64,000 nucleotides of DNA from JABDBE01 sp963832245 (GTDB lineage Bacteria; Acidobacteriota; Terriglobia; Terriglobales; Acidobacteriaceae): positions 620,001 through 684,000 of the forward strand of contig CAWHTG010000002.1 in NCBI GenBank assembly GCA_963832245.1, written 5' to 3'. The notes under the pieces were generated by a model. It had not been told where the DNA came from and searched no databases. It worked only from the letters and a program-made list of their open reading frames with translations. Below, piece after piece: positions 43,066 through 51,025 of this stretch. The number at the start of each line of letters is the position of its first letter. The first letter of the stretch is position 1. The translations under genes and the position numbers were made by a program.

Positions 43066-43497
43066 ATGCATGTTTACGATTTGATAGCTACGCAGGATAC
43101 TTATCGGGCGAGCGCCGATCAGAGTGTATTCGACGTGGCGCAGGCGATGGTGGATCGGAATATCGGCGCCGTGCCCGTGCTCCGCGATGGTCTTCTGGTC
43201 GGCATCTTTTCCGAGCGCGACTTGATGAAACGGGTAGTGGTTGAAGGATGCGATCCTCGAGCGACGCGGGTCGACGAGGTCATGACCGATGATCCGCTGA
43301 CTGTGACTCCCGACGAAAGCCTGGAGAACTGCATGCTGTTGATGCGGCGTCACGGCTTCCGCCATTTACCGGTTTGCGAAGGCAAGCGCCTTCGAGGGAT
43401 CGTGTCGCTGCGCGACATCCTCCTCCACGACCTCAGCGAAAAAGATCACGAAGTACGGATGATGCGCGCGTACATCCAAGCCGCTCCGGAGATGTAG
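43066..43497 (+). CDS. Two-CBS-domain protein
   Basis: The 143-residue protein is almost entirely a CBS pair: SVFDVAQAMVDRNIGAVPVLRDGLLVGIFSERDLMKR and VTPDESLENCMLLMRRHGFRHLPVCEGKRLRGIVSLRDI. Such stand-alone pairs bind adenosyl compounds (AMP, ATP, SAM, NAD) and sense energy state. A GGGAGG ribosome site precedes the ATG at 43066. The target protein is unknown. Confidence 0.9.
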   Translation: MHVYDLIATQDTYRASADQSVFDVAQAMVDRNIGAVPVLRDGLLVGIFSERDLMKRVVVEGCDPRATRVDEVMTDDPLTVTPDESLENCMLLMRRHGFRHLPVCEGKRLRGIVSLRDILLHDLSEKDHEVRMMRAYIQAAPEM

Positions 43498-43547
43498 CTG
43501 GGGAAGGCAACGGCTTGTGCGCCCCCGCCGCCGCTGCCTTCCAGGTG

Positions 43548-44384
43548 TTATCGAGGCGTCCACTGCGGATGTCCGGTAAAAAGGCCGTTGGCAATACCGA
43601 TCTGATAAGCCAGCACCACCCCGAAGGCTAAACTTACCAGCCCAGAAACCAGCCCTAGCCGTTGCGAGAATCGCTCGTGCCTTTTGCCGAAGAAATTGAA
43701 GGCGGAGGCGATGCTCATGGTAATCAGCATCATGCCTCCAACCGTGCCCGCTCCAAAGACGAGAAGGTAAGCAATCGCCCAACGCGGATTCCGGATGGTT
43801 GTGAGAATGAGCAAGGCCACGGCAGCGGAACCGGCGAGTCCGTGAACGATCCCCACGACCAGCGGGCGAAGTTGCTGATAGAGGCCGATGTTGCCAAATA
43901 ATCGGTCGAGCCAGTTCAGCGGTGTTTGGTTGTCGCTGTGAGGGTGTGCGTCCGGATCATGCCCGTGTACATGGCTGTGGACGTAGTCCCCGTGGCTGTG
44001 AGCATGCCCATGCATGACCTTATGTTCTTCCTGGTGGGGAGAGAGCGAACCGGCGGCGCGAAGGAAACTTGTGATGTTCAGCAGGCCGAGGATAATCAGC
44101 ATTAGCCCGACACAGAGTTCCATGGATAGCCCGATTCGAGCAGGAATTACGACATCAAACAGAATGATGGCCGTACCTACGATGAAAATCGTCAGGGTGT
44201 GACCAATGCCCCAGAAAATACCTGTCATCGCAGCTTTCAGCAGATTGCGCTGACGGCTTACGATCGTGGTCACTGCAATCACGTGGTCGGGGTCGGTGGC
44301 ATGGCGCATGCCGAGAAAAAATCCTACCGCGACAATAGAGAGAAGACCGATCATCGAGTGCGCGTCCACCTGGTCAACTTGCAT
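43548..44384 (-). CDS. Nickel/cobalt transporter of the NiCoT-related (HupE/UreH-like) group
   Basis: The 278-residue protein has about six membrane helices. The N-terminal GFFLGMRHATDPDHVIAVTTIV contains the H-x4-DH metal signature of nickel/cobalt transporters. IFWGIGHTLTIFIVG follows as helix 2. Between helices 3 and 4 is a histidine-rich loop (HQEEHKVMHGHAHSHGDYVH and HGHDPDAHPHSDNQTPLNW) that would bind divalent metal. Nickel-using enzymes are not encoded nearby. Which metal is carried cannot be told; the divergent neighbour is a BON protein. Confidence 0.82.
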   Translation of the reverse strand: MQVDQVDAHSMIGLLSIVAVGFFLGMRHATDPDHVIAVTTIVSRQRNLLKAAMTGIFWGIGHTLTIFIVGTAIILFDVVIPARIGLSMELCVGLMLIILGLLNITSFLRAAGSLSPHQEEHKVMHGHAHSHGDYVHSHVHGHDPDAHPHSDNQTPLNWLDRLFGNIGLYQQLRPLVVGIVHGLAGSAAVALLILTTIRNPRWAIAYLLVFGAGTVGGMMLITMSIASAFNFFGKRHERFSQRLGLVSGLVSLAFGVVLAYQIGIANGLFTGHPQWTPR

Positions 44385-44514
44385 CAGCTTAGCCCGCCGT
44401 AACCTAAGCGATCGGCTTGCACATTACCGTACTCGCAATACCAGCCGAATTCAACCGCGTGGGGCGTACAAATCTTTACGTTCTTGGAGGGCATTCAATG
44501 CATCTCATTATTTA

Positions 44515-44528
44515 ACTAACCGGTTAGT
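44515..44528. promoter_or_regulatory. Perfect 14-base palindrome, TetR-type operator candidate
   Basis: ACTAACCGGTTAGT is a perfect palindrome 84 bases before the BON gene ATG. The TAACCGGTTA core is a form seen at TetR/AcrR-type operators. No TetR-type gene lies in the window, so the regulator would be encoded elsewhere. Confidence 0.5.
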
Positions 44529-44611
44529 AAGTAGCGAAAGAGCGTAAGAATATGAAGACTTTCCGTCGCAGCGTGGGTTTGTTCCTTATAGGGGATCGGA
44601 GGATCGATCTT

Positions 44612-45370
44612 ATGAAAGCGTTTCTTCGGAGTTTCGGCTGGTTCATCGTAGTGAGCGTCCTGAGCGCGGGCATGGTCGCGCAAACTACGAGCGCAAGCCG
44701 CTACGACGCCAGTATTCAAGCCAAAGTCACACAGAAGCTTGCGGCCAAGAGCGAATTCCGCGATGTTCAGGCCACAGTTGACGATGGCATCGTCACCCTG
44801 AACGGCAGTGTGGATCTTTTTCAGCAGAAGTTGGATGCCGCTAAGAAAATCCGCAAGACAGAGAACGTACAGGGAGTGCGAAACCTGATTGTGGTCGGCG
44901 GCAAGAGCGTCCCAGACGCGGAACTGGCGGCCCAACTTGACCGCAAGCTCTACTATGACCGCATGGGTTACGACATTGCATTCAATTTCGTGACGGCCTC
45001 GGTCGAAAATGGCGTGGTTACACTTGCGGGGGAAACCCGCACCGACGTTGGCCGGGACTCGGCACTGGCGCTGGTGGACAATACTCCCGGGGTAAAGGAC
45101 GTAATCAACAACACAAAAGTCGCGCCGGTTTCTAATTTTGATGACGACATCAGAATTCGAGCGTTGCGGACAATTTATCGAGATCCAGTCCTGAGCCGGT
45201 ACGCGATTGACCCGGCGCGGCCGATCCGAATCGTGGTGGAAAACGGCAAGTTGAGCCTTTACGGCACGGTGGCCAGTTCCATGGCTAAACAGATCGCGGG
45301 CATACGGGCGAGCCAGGTGTTCGGCGTCTTCAGCGTGCAGAACAAGCTCGAGGTTGCGAAAAAGTCATAA
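44612..45370 (+). CDS. Secreted triple-BON domain protein
   Basis: From the ATG at 44612 (GGAGG about 9 bases upstream) the 252-residue protein has a signal peptide (FGWFIVVSVLSAGMVAQTTS) and three BON domains: about 30-95 (FRDVQATVDDGIVTLNGSVD), 100-170 (IAFNFVTASVENGVVTLAGE) and 180-250 (IRIVVENGKLSLYGTVASSM). BON domains occur in OsmY and DolP and bind phospholipids in the periplasm. A perfect terminator follows. It may help maintain the outer membrane under stress. Confidence 0.88.
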   Translation: MKAFLRSFGWFIVVSVLSAGMVAQTTSASRYDASIQAKVTQKLAAKSEFRDVQATVDDGIVTLNGSVDLFQQKLDAAKKIRKTENVQGVRNLIVVGGKSVPDAELAAQLDRKLYYDRMGYDIAFNFVTASVENGVVTLAGETRTDVGRDSALALVDNTPGVKDVINNTKVAPVSNFDDDIRIRALRTIYRDPVLSRYAIDPARPIRIVVENGKLSLYGTVASSMAKQIAGIRASQVFGVFSVQNKLEVAKKS

Positions 45371-45393
45371 CATGTTAGAAGGTGGATCGGAGG

Positions 45394-45423
45394 ATGGCAT
45401 GGCTTCCGCCATGCCATTTTTTT
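45394..45423 (+). terminator. Rho-independent terminator after the BON gene
   Basis: ATGGCATGGC-TTCC-GCCATGCCAT with a perfect 10-pair stem, then seven T. The stem shares its GCATGGCTTCC centre with the family A repeats at 41296-41445, so a repeat module may have become a terminator. Confidence 0.88.
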
Positions 45424-45485
45424 CTACGATTCGACTGACACCGCGGAACTGATATTCTATTTCGTCCCGGAAGGAGTCTCCGCTT

Positions 45486-46388
45486 TTGCCGCCTGAGAAA
45501 TTTCGTGTCGGACTGGTGCAGATGTCGATGACGTCCGATCCTGACACGAATCTGCAGCACGCCATCGACCGCGTCCGCGAGGCCGCCTCGCAAGGCGCCC
45601 AGATCGTGTGCCTACCCGAACTTTTTCTGACGCAATATTTTTGTCAGCGCGAAGACGCATCCCTCTTCGATCTCGCCGAACCGATCCCCGGCCCGACCTC
45701 GGCAAAATTGGCGGAGGTGGCCAAGCAGCTCCGGATTGTCCTGATCGCGTCGCTGTTTGAAAAGCGCGCCGCTGGCGTCTACCACAACACAGCCGCCATG
45801 TTTGACGCCGATGGCAGCCTGCGTGGTCTGTACCGCAAAATGCACATCCCCGACGATCCGCTTTATTATGAAAAATATTACTTCACGCCCGGCGATCTTG
45901 GTTTTCGCGCCTTCGATACCAACGTCGGCCGCGTGGGCACTCTGGTCTGCTGGGATCAGTGGTATCCCGAGGGGGCTCGCCTTACCGCGTTGCAGGGGGC
46001 GCATGTACTTTTTTATCCTACGGCGATCGGATGGCATCCCGCCGAGAAGGCGGAGTTCGGTGAGGCGCAACACGATGCGTGGCGCACTATTCAACGGGCG
46101 CATGCCATCGCCAATGGCGTGTACGTCGCCGTGGTCAACCGCGTTGGGTTTGAAACCGGAGATGTTCGCGGCAAGTCCGCTCCGGGCGAGGGACTGCAAT
46201 TCTGGGGTGGGTCATTCTTATGCGATCCCTTCGGTCGCGTCGTTGCTGAGGCTTCGCATGACAAAGAACAAGTCCTGGTGGGCGAGGTTGATCTGAAAGC
46301 GCTCGAAGACATCCGCCGCAACTGGCCGTTCCTGCGCGACCGGCGAATCGACAGCTACGCCCCGATCACAAGCCGGCTGATCGACTGA
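45486..46388 (+). CDS. aguB: N-carbamoylputrescine amidase
   Basis: The 300-residue nitrilase-superfamily enzyme hydrolyses N-carbamoylputrescine to putrescine, CO2 and NH3. The catalytic triad is Glu45 (CLPELFLTQYF), Lys118 (LYRKMHIPDDP) and Cys155 (TLVCWDQWYPE). The segments SLFDLAEPIPGPTSAKL and YYEKYYFTPGDLGF and GWHPAEKAEFGEAQHDAW match AguB rather than other nitrilases. It starts on TTG preceded by GGAAGGAG at a 9-base spacing. aguA, the preceding pathway step, follows after a repeat-bearing gap. Confidence 0.93.
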   Translation: MPPEKFRVGLVQMSMTSDPDTNLQHAIDRVREAASQGAQIVCLPELFLTQYFCQREDASLFDLAEPIPGPTSAKLAEVAKQLRIVLIASLFEKRAAGVYHNTAAMFDADGSLRGLYRKMHIPDDPLYYEKYYFTPGDLGFRAFDTNVGRVGTLVCWDQWYPEGARLTALQGAHVLFYPTAIGWHPAEKAEFGEAQHDAWRTIQRAHAIANGVYVAVVNRVGFETGDVRGKSAPGEGLQFWGGSFLCDPFGRVVAEASHDKEQVLVGEVDLKALEDIRRNWPFLRDRRIDSYAPITSRLID

Positions 46389-46401
46389 GGATGGCCCAGC
46401 G

Positions 46402-46438
46402 AATGTCCACGTGGGGGCGGGCCCTCGCCCGTCCAGGC
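46402..46438. repeat. Palindrome in the aguB/aguA gap
   Basis: GTCCACGTGGGGGCGGGCCC followed by TCGCCCGTCC: inverted arms GGGCGGG/CCCGCCC-type around the CCACGTGG core shared with family B repeats. Confidence 0.55.
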
Positions 46439-46531
46439 GGAACAAACTCCGCAGCGTCTCTGGGTTGAGCGGCGACTCCTTTACCGCCGCGAAAAGTTTG
46501 TTTTGAATTCGGCTCCAGCCTGTCAACGTAC

Positions 46532-47803
46532 ATGCCAAACCGATCTTCAATTTCCGGAATGAAACCCGCAGCTCACAGCCCTCGTATGCCCGCCGAATGG
46601 GAGCCACACGATGCCACTTGGCTGGCCTGGCCGCACTATCGCGACGACTGGCCGGAAAAGTTCGAGCCCATCCCTTGGGTCTACGCGGAAATCATCCGCC
46701 ATCTGGGTCGACGCGAACGCATCGAACTGATCGTCAAGGATGCGGCATCCGAAAAACATGCTCGCAAAGTCCTCGATCGTGCCAATGCGATCAGCGGCGA
46801 TGTTCGCTTCCACCGCTGGCCCACCAACCGTGTCTGGACCCGCGACTCCGGCTGCACGTTTGTAAAGACGCCGAGCTTCGCGCAGCCGGACAACCGAGGG
46901 CGGCTGTCCCCACGTGTTTCGAAGCCGGGAGGGGACCGGTCCAGCCGCGCTGCCGATCAATTCATAACAGAAGGGCATGAGCCCAGTGTTGCTAATCAAT
47001 CCATACCTGGAGGGCACGACTTCAGTCGTGCCAGCAGAGACATAAATAGAAGTCGGGCTTTAGCCCCTGAGGTGAATCTTGCAGCGGTCAAATGGCGCTT
47101 TAACGCGTGGGCCAAATACTCGAACTACCAGAACGACGAAAAAATTGGAAGCCTCATAGCAAAGACCGCTAATGCCCGCGAACTGCGCCCGGCCGTCGGC
47201 AAATCCCACATCGTCCTCGAGGGCGGCTCCATCGATGTCAACGGTCAAGGCACTCTACTCACCACCGAAGAGTGTCTGCTCGGTAAAGTTCAGCAACGCA
47301 ATCCAACCATGAAACGGAAAGACTACGAAAACGTTTTTGCTGAGTATCTGGGAATCAAGAAGGTGATCTGGCTGGATTCTGGAATCGCCGGCGATGACAC
47401 CCATGGCCACGTGGATGACATCACCCGCTTCGTCGCTCCTGACACGGTGGTGACCGCAGTCGAGACAAATCCCGACGATCCCAACTACGAACCGCTACGC
47501 GAGAACATCCGCCGCCTGCGTGCCGCCACCGATCAAGATGGCCAACCCCTTGCGATCATCGAACTTCCCATGCCCGCTCCAGTGATCTTCGAAGCACGCC
47601 GGCTGCCCGCCAGCTACGCCAACTTCTATATCGCGAATGGCGTGGTTCTCGTTCCAGTTTTCAACGATGCCAACGACCGCTTCGCTCTAGACATTCTCGC
47701 CGACCTCTTTCCCGACCGTGACGTCATCGGAATCTACTCGGGAGATCTAATCTGGGGATTCGGAGCGCTGCACTGCATGACACAGCAGCAACCGAGGATC
47801 TAG
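46532..47803 (+). CDS. aguA: Agmatine deiminase with a translated repeat insertion
   Basis: The peptidyl-arginine-deiminase-like enzyme converts agmatine to N-carbamoylputrescine. Conserved parts: MPAEWEPHDATWLAWPHYRDD near the start, NRVWTRDSGCTFV, KWRFNAWAKYSNY, HIVLEGGSIDVNGQGTLLTT, DDTHGHVDDITRF with the catalytic His, SYANFYIANGVVLVP and the nucleophile Cys415 in GALHCMTQQQP. Length 423 against a usual 350-370. The extra part is residues about 118-182, between TRDSGCTFVKTPSF and EVNLAAVKWRFNAW, where the DNA is three palindromic repeat modules. Nothing catalytic is lost. Works with aguB upstream in the agmatine route to putrescine. Confidence 0.93.
   Translation: MPNRSSISGMKPAAHSPRMPAEWEPHDATWLAWPHYRDDWPEKFEPIPWVYAEIIRHLGRRERIELIVKDAASEKHARKVLDRANAISGDVRFHRWPTNRVWTRDSGCTFVKTPSFAQPDNRGRLSPRVSKPGGDRSSRAADQFITEGHEPSVANQSIPGGHDFSRASRDINRSRALAPEVNLAAVKWRFNAWAKYSNYQNDEKIGSLIAKTANARELRPAVGKSHIVLEGGSIDVNGQGTLLTTEECLLGKVQQRNPTMKRKDYENVFAEYLGIKKVIWLDSGIAGDDTHGHVDDITRFVAPDTVVTAVETNPDDPNYEPLRENIRRLRAATDQDGQPLAIIELPMPAPVIFEARRLPASYANFYIANGVVLVPVFNDANDRFALDILADLFPDRDVIGIYSGDLIWGFGALHCMTQQQPRI
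46890..47070 (+). repeat. Three repeat modules inside aguA, read in frame
   Basis: Module 1 at about 46894-46916 is CCGAGGGCGGCTGTCCCCAC plus GTG, as at 4180-4206. Module 2 at about 47014-47033 is GGCACGACTTCAGTCGTGCC, near-identical to the one in pheT. Module 3 at about 47051-47069 is GTCGGGCTTTAGCCCCTGA. None introduces a stop in the aguA frame. Confidence 0.85.
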
Positions 47804-47837
47804 TGCCGCTGTTTACGCGCAGGGCCAGGTCCGGACT

Positions 47838-50054
47838 CTAGCTCAAGGCTGCTGCTTTTAAACGAAGGGGAGCCGTCGCATGCAGGCCCAAGCCGGCTAA
47901 GCAGTAGAGTACAACAGCGACGACCAGCAGCGCTCTCATCCCCATGACCAAAGAGAGGTTTTCCAACAGCCCGCCTACCACCGCTCCCAACATATTGGCG
48001 CCCAGGGCCGCGCTGGGAGACTCCGCCGCCTGGAATTCGGAGGCAAATAAAGTGCCTGCGAAGAACACTGGGATGGTGAAGACTCCGGCCATCACGCAAC
48101 CTACGAATGCTGCGCTTCCCGGAATCCGGTTGAAAGGAACAAAGTAGGCCAGAAGAAGTCCGCTCAGAAGCCCCGCCAACATACACCATCTGGGCCAGAG
48201 GTGAGGCCGCTTCTCGATGACGGCGTTCGAAACAAGCAAGGTCGCCAGAATGGCCCCGATGACGATCCCGTTCACCTGCCAGGTTGTCCCGAAGTAGAGC
48301 GCAAGCCGGCTGATCACCTGGGTCTCGAGCAGAAGAAAGCCAGCTCCCATGCTGAAAAAAAACAGCGAAGGGGCACGCCGTCGAGCTTCGGGAATTTGCC
48401 AATAGAGGAAGCACGCCAGCAGCACCACCAGCAGACTCACGGAAAAGAAAATAGTCGGAATCCAGCGCCCCTGCTGATAGAGATAGGGCCAGTCATCGGT
48501 GGTGACTGGAACCGGCGGCAGATCCAGAAATTCCGGCCGATTTTGCGTCACCAGCCTCTGCAAGCGCGGATCACCGGCAAGCCTGTCTTGCACTTGCGTG
48601 GACGAGGAAATTACAAAGCACGTCGCCGAAGCGCTGTAGCTCGAGGTCGCCCTGAAAACGACGGCAGGCTCGCCAAAAACATCGGCCAGCATTTCCGCCA
48701 AGCGGCGTCCCAGCCACGGTTGATTGACCTGAAACTTCACGAACAACACACCGTTCGGAGCCAGCAACTCTCTCACTTCGCGGAACGACTCTTCGGTATA
48801 GACGAAGTTATCGATGCGCATGTTGGAGTAGTCCGAGAGTTGCGTGTGCGAATCCAATAAGCCGAAGAGCGCCAGATCGTAATTGCCCTGGGCGTGCTTA
48901 AGAAACGCGCGAGCGTCGGTCAGATGAGCAGTGACCAGCGGCGACTGGTAGGGATGTTCCGGATGTCGTGCTCCCAGAGAGAGAATGGCCGGGTCGATCT
49001 CGACTGCATCCACGGCCCGGCTTCCGTTTCGCACCGCGCCCGCGACATCGTTGCCAGTGCCCGACCCGACAATCAGCACTCTTGGGGCTGCCCCTGCGAA
49101 ACGGAAAGGCAAATTGTAGGGATTCTCATTCACCGGTTCCCGCAAGAGGCCGGGATGACGTTGCAGAAATTCATCGGAGAGGTTAACGATCGATTGATAG
49201 GCGGTGTGATTTACGGTCACGATCAGTTGCTGGAATTCTCCATCAGGAAAGTTCCGCTGCTGCACTTCGATCTGCTGATAGGGAGTCCAGAGATTGAATT
49301 GTGAGGGGGTAGAAACATCGTGAAGCAGGAAAACCGCGGGTACCACGAAGCTGGCCAGCACAATCTGCTGCCTGCGCCCAGACTGCAGCAGTGCCATGCC
49401 GAGGAAGACGATTCCCAGCCACACCGCCGGTGGCAACCCTTCCCGGCTGACCGCGAAGAATGCCAGAATTCCCGCCAGGCTCGCGGCCAGGTTCCAAGAG
49501 TAGCCAAGCAAGGGACGCGGCGCCAACTCGATTTCACGGCTTACGATCTGCCCAAACGGGATGAAAATGTATGTGATCAAGAGCAGGATCACGGCCATGA
49601 GGGCGGCTGCGAGCAGAAAACTGGGCCAGTTCCTTGCCGTTGCCGTCGCCCAAATCTGGATATCTTGCCCGGCCCCTAAGACTTCGGAAAGGCCCTCCAA
49701 GGCGCGGCGCGCGTGCCAGGGCTGCCGCACCACCATTAGCAAACCCAACAGCGACGTCGCGGCGCCCCACCACCGAGTGCGCGACTTAGCTAAGGCGCAT
49801 CCCAGCCCAAAGCCCAGGAAACACAGCAGCAGCGCCAGGTTCTTGACATAGGCAAAGATGCGCACCTCGGTACCAATCCACCGAATCAGAGCCAGCTCTG
49901 CGAACAGAGTAAAGAAACTTGCGACACCGAGTCTCCAGACACTCCAATCACCCACCGGTTCCGTGGTCGAGTGGTCAGGGCGAGTGTTAAGCAAGAAACG
50001 TCGGCTTGCCAGCAATACGGCGGCGGTCAGAAACCCTAGCAGTTGCCAATTCAA
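47838..50054 (-). CDS. Membrane protein with a spermidine-synthase-like domain
   Basis: The 738-residue protein has about seven N-terminal membrane helices (1-235), a Rossmann methyltransferase/aminopropyltransferase domain (about 260-500), and further helices to the end (about 510-725). In the soluble domain PRVLIVGSGTGNDVAGAV is the nucleotide-binding loop and VDAVEIDPAILSLG the acidic site. Spermidine synthases have a catalytic Asp in YDVIIxDxxDP; here it is YDLALFGLLDSHTQLSDYSN, so the residue is replaced (Gly). It is probably a related but different transferase. It ends 34 bases from the end of aguA, facing it. Confidence 0.8.
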   Translation of the reverse strand: MNWQLLGFLTAAVLLASRRFLLNTRPDHSTTEPVGDWSVWRLGVASFFTLFAELALIRWIGTEVRIFAYVKNLALLLCFLGFGLGCALAKSRTRWWGAATSLLGLLMVVRQPWHARRALEGLSEVLGAGQDIQIWATATARNWPSFLLAAALMAVILLLITYIFIPFGQIVSREIELAPRPLLGYSWNLAASLAGILAFFAVSREGLPPAVWLGIVFLGMALLQSGRRQQIVLASFVVPAVFLLHDVSTPSQFNLWTPYQQIEVQQRNFPDGEFQQLIVTVNHTAYQSIVNLSDEFLQRHPGLLREPVNENPYNLPFRFAGAAPRVLIVGSGTGNDVAGAVRNGSRAVDAVEIDPAILSLGARHPEHPYQSPLVTAHLTDARAFLKHAQGNYDLALFGLLDSHTQLSDYSNMRIDNFVYTEESFREVRELLAPNGVLFVKFQVNQPWLGRRLAEMLADVFGEPAVVFRATSSYSASATCFVISSSTQVQDRLAGDPRLQRLVTQNRPEFLDLPPVPVTTDDWPYLYQQGRWIPTIFFSVSLLVVLLACFLYWQIPEARRRAPSLFFFSMGAGFLLLETQVISRLALYFGTTWQVNGIVIGAILATLLVSNAVIEKRPHLWPRWCMLAGLLSGLLLAYFVPFNRIPGSAAFVGCVMAGVFTIPVFFAGTLFASEFQAAESPSAALGANMLGAVVGGLLENLSLVMGMRALLVVAVVLYCLAGLGLHATAPLRLKAAALS

Positions 50055-50130
50055 GTTGGTTTCCTGAAAATTGCTGCGGGCTCAGTTTGGATCCAGCGAC
50101 CCTGGCTCGTTGAATTCTCTCAACTCGATT

Positions 50131-50592
50131 CTATTTCCGATACTGTGTCGGCTGCGGGCCCTTTTCCAGCATCTCGCGATTCCAGATCGCGCCCTCGCGC
50201 GTATAGCTCGCCAGCTCGAAGTCCTGGGTCAGTTCCAGCGCGTCGACAGGACAGGCGTCCTCGCAGAGTCCGCAGAACATGCAGCGGCTTAGGTCGTAGG
50301 TGAAATTGGTAAGTTCCTTGCGGCGGGTCTGTTCGTTGCGTGCGCTCGTCACCACAATCAAATTCTCTGGACATGCCAGCGCGCACAAATCGCAGGCAAT
50401 GCACATGGTCTCGTTGGTATCGGGATTTACGTTCAGCCGTGGCGCTCCACGGTAGCGCTCGGCTACCTGCGGCCGTTGCAAGGGGTACTGTTCGGTATAG
50501 ATCTCCCTGGGATCCTGATAGCGAAACGTCACTTTCAGGCCTTGCAGCAGGTCCAGCAGGAAGACTTTGCGCAGCAGCTTCGGAATCCCCAT
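50131..50592 (-). CDS. nuoI: NuoI-like 2x[4Fe-4S] subunit of NADH:quinone oxidoreductase, outside a nuo operon
   Basis: This 153-residue protein has two [4Fe-4S] motifs, CIACDLCALACPENLIVV and CMFCGLCEDACPVDALELT, with the NuoI lead KLLRKVFLLDLLQGLKVTFR and the pattern ERYRGAPRLNVNPDTNETM before the first cluster. NuoI links clusters N5 and N6 in the complex I arm. It has no nuo neighbours; the next gene is a spermidine-synthase-like protein and upstream is a dctA remnant. It may be a second or relocated copy, or belong to a partial complex. Confidence 0.9.
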   Translation of the reverse strand: MGIPKLLRKVFLLDLLQGLKVTFRYQDPREIYTEQYPLQRPQVAERYRGAPRLNVNPDTNETMCIACDLCALACPENLIVVTSARNEQTRRKELTNFTYDLSRCMFCGLCEDACPVDALELTQDFELASYTREGAIWNREMLEKGPQPTQYRK

Positions 50593-50646
50593 AACGAAAT
50601 AAGGATAACATCAACCGCAAAATCGCAGAAGCTGCAGCCCAGCGCG

Positions 50647-50812
50647 CGAACGATGTCCCTTGCACTCTACTGGCTCCCGTCGAGGTAAAGATCGCAACCG
50701 AGAAGATCGTCAGTTGTTGGAGCAGGGTCAAATGGGCGTTAGTAGCCTGCGCAACAAACAGCGCTGCCATGGTCATGTAGCTACTGGTGCCGTCGGTGGT
50801 GAAGGATTTCAT
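50647..50812 (-). pseudogene. Remnant of a C4-dicarboxylate/glutamate symporter (DctA/GltP type)
   Basis: Upstream of nuoI the minus strand reads SFTTDGTSSYMTMAALFVAQ followed by ATNAHLTLLQQLTIFSVAIF and TSTGASRVQGTSF. This matches the core of DAACS symporters (SFNLDGTNIYMTMAALFIAQ; LTSKGAAGVTGAGF). Sequence on either side does not continue the family, and no ribosome site or start makes sense, so only about 55 codons survive of a gene of about 430. Confidence 0.75.
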
Positions 50813-51025
50813 CTTGGCGGAGGCGACTCGACCTTGATCGCCGCAAATACTACAATCGAGGGTAAGAGGTTGGCGCGCATCGTGCGCGAGATTTTAGGGC
50901 CCTCGGGGATGCGGAGTGCGAGCCGAGCTTCGATGTGTCCTCTCCTATCTTGAATCGTCGGCGAATGGCAAAATTCCCGTTCCTTGCGTCCAATAATTGG
51001 TAGCATCAGAGAGGCTGCGCTCGTT

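Noticed and set aside
50809..51006. Minus-strand open frame upstream of the dctA remnant
   Set aside because: Not in the remnant's frame and unlike any family; probably non-coding.
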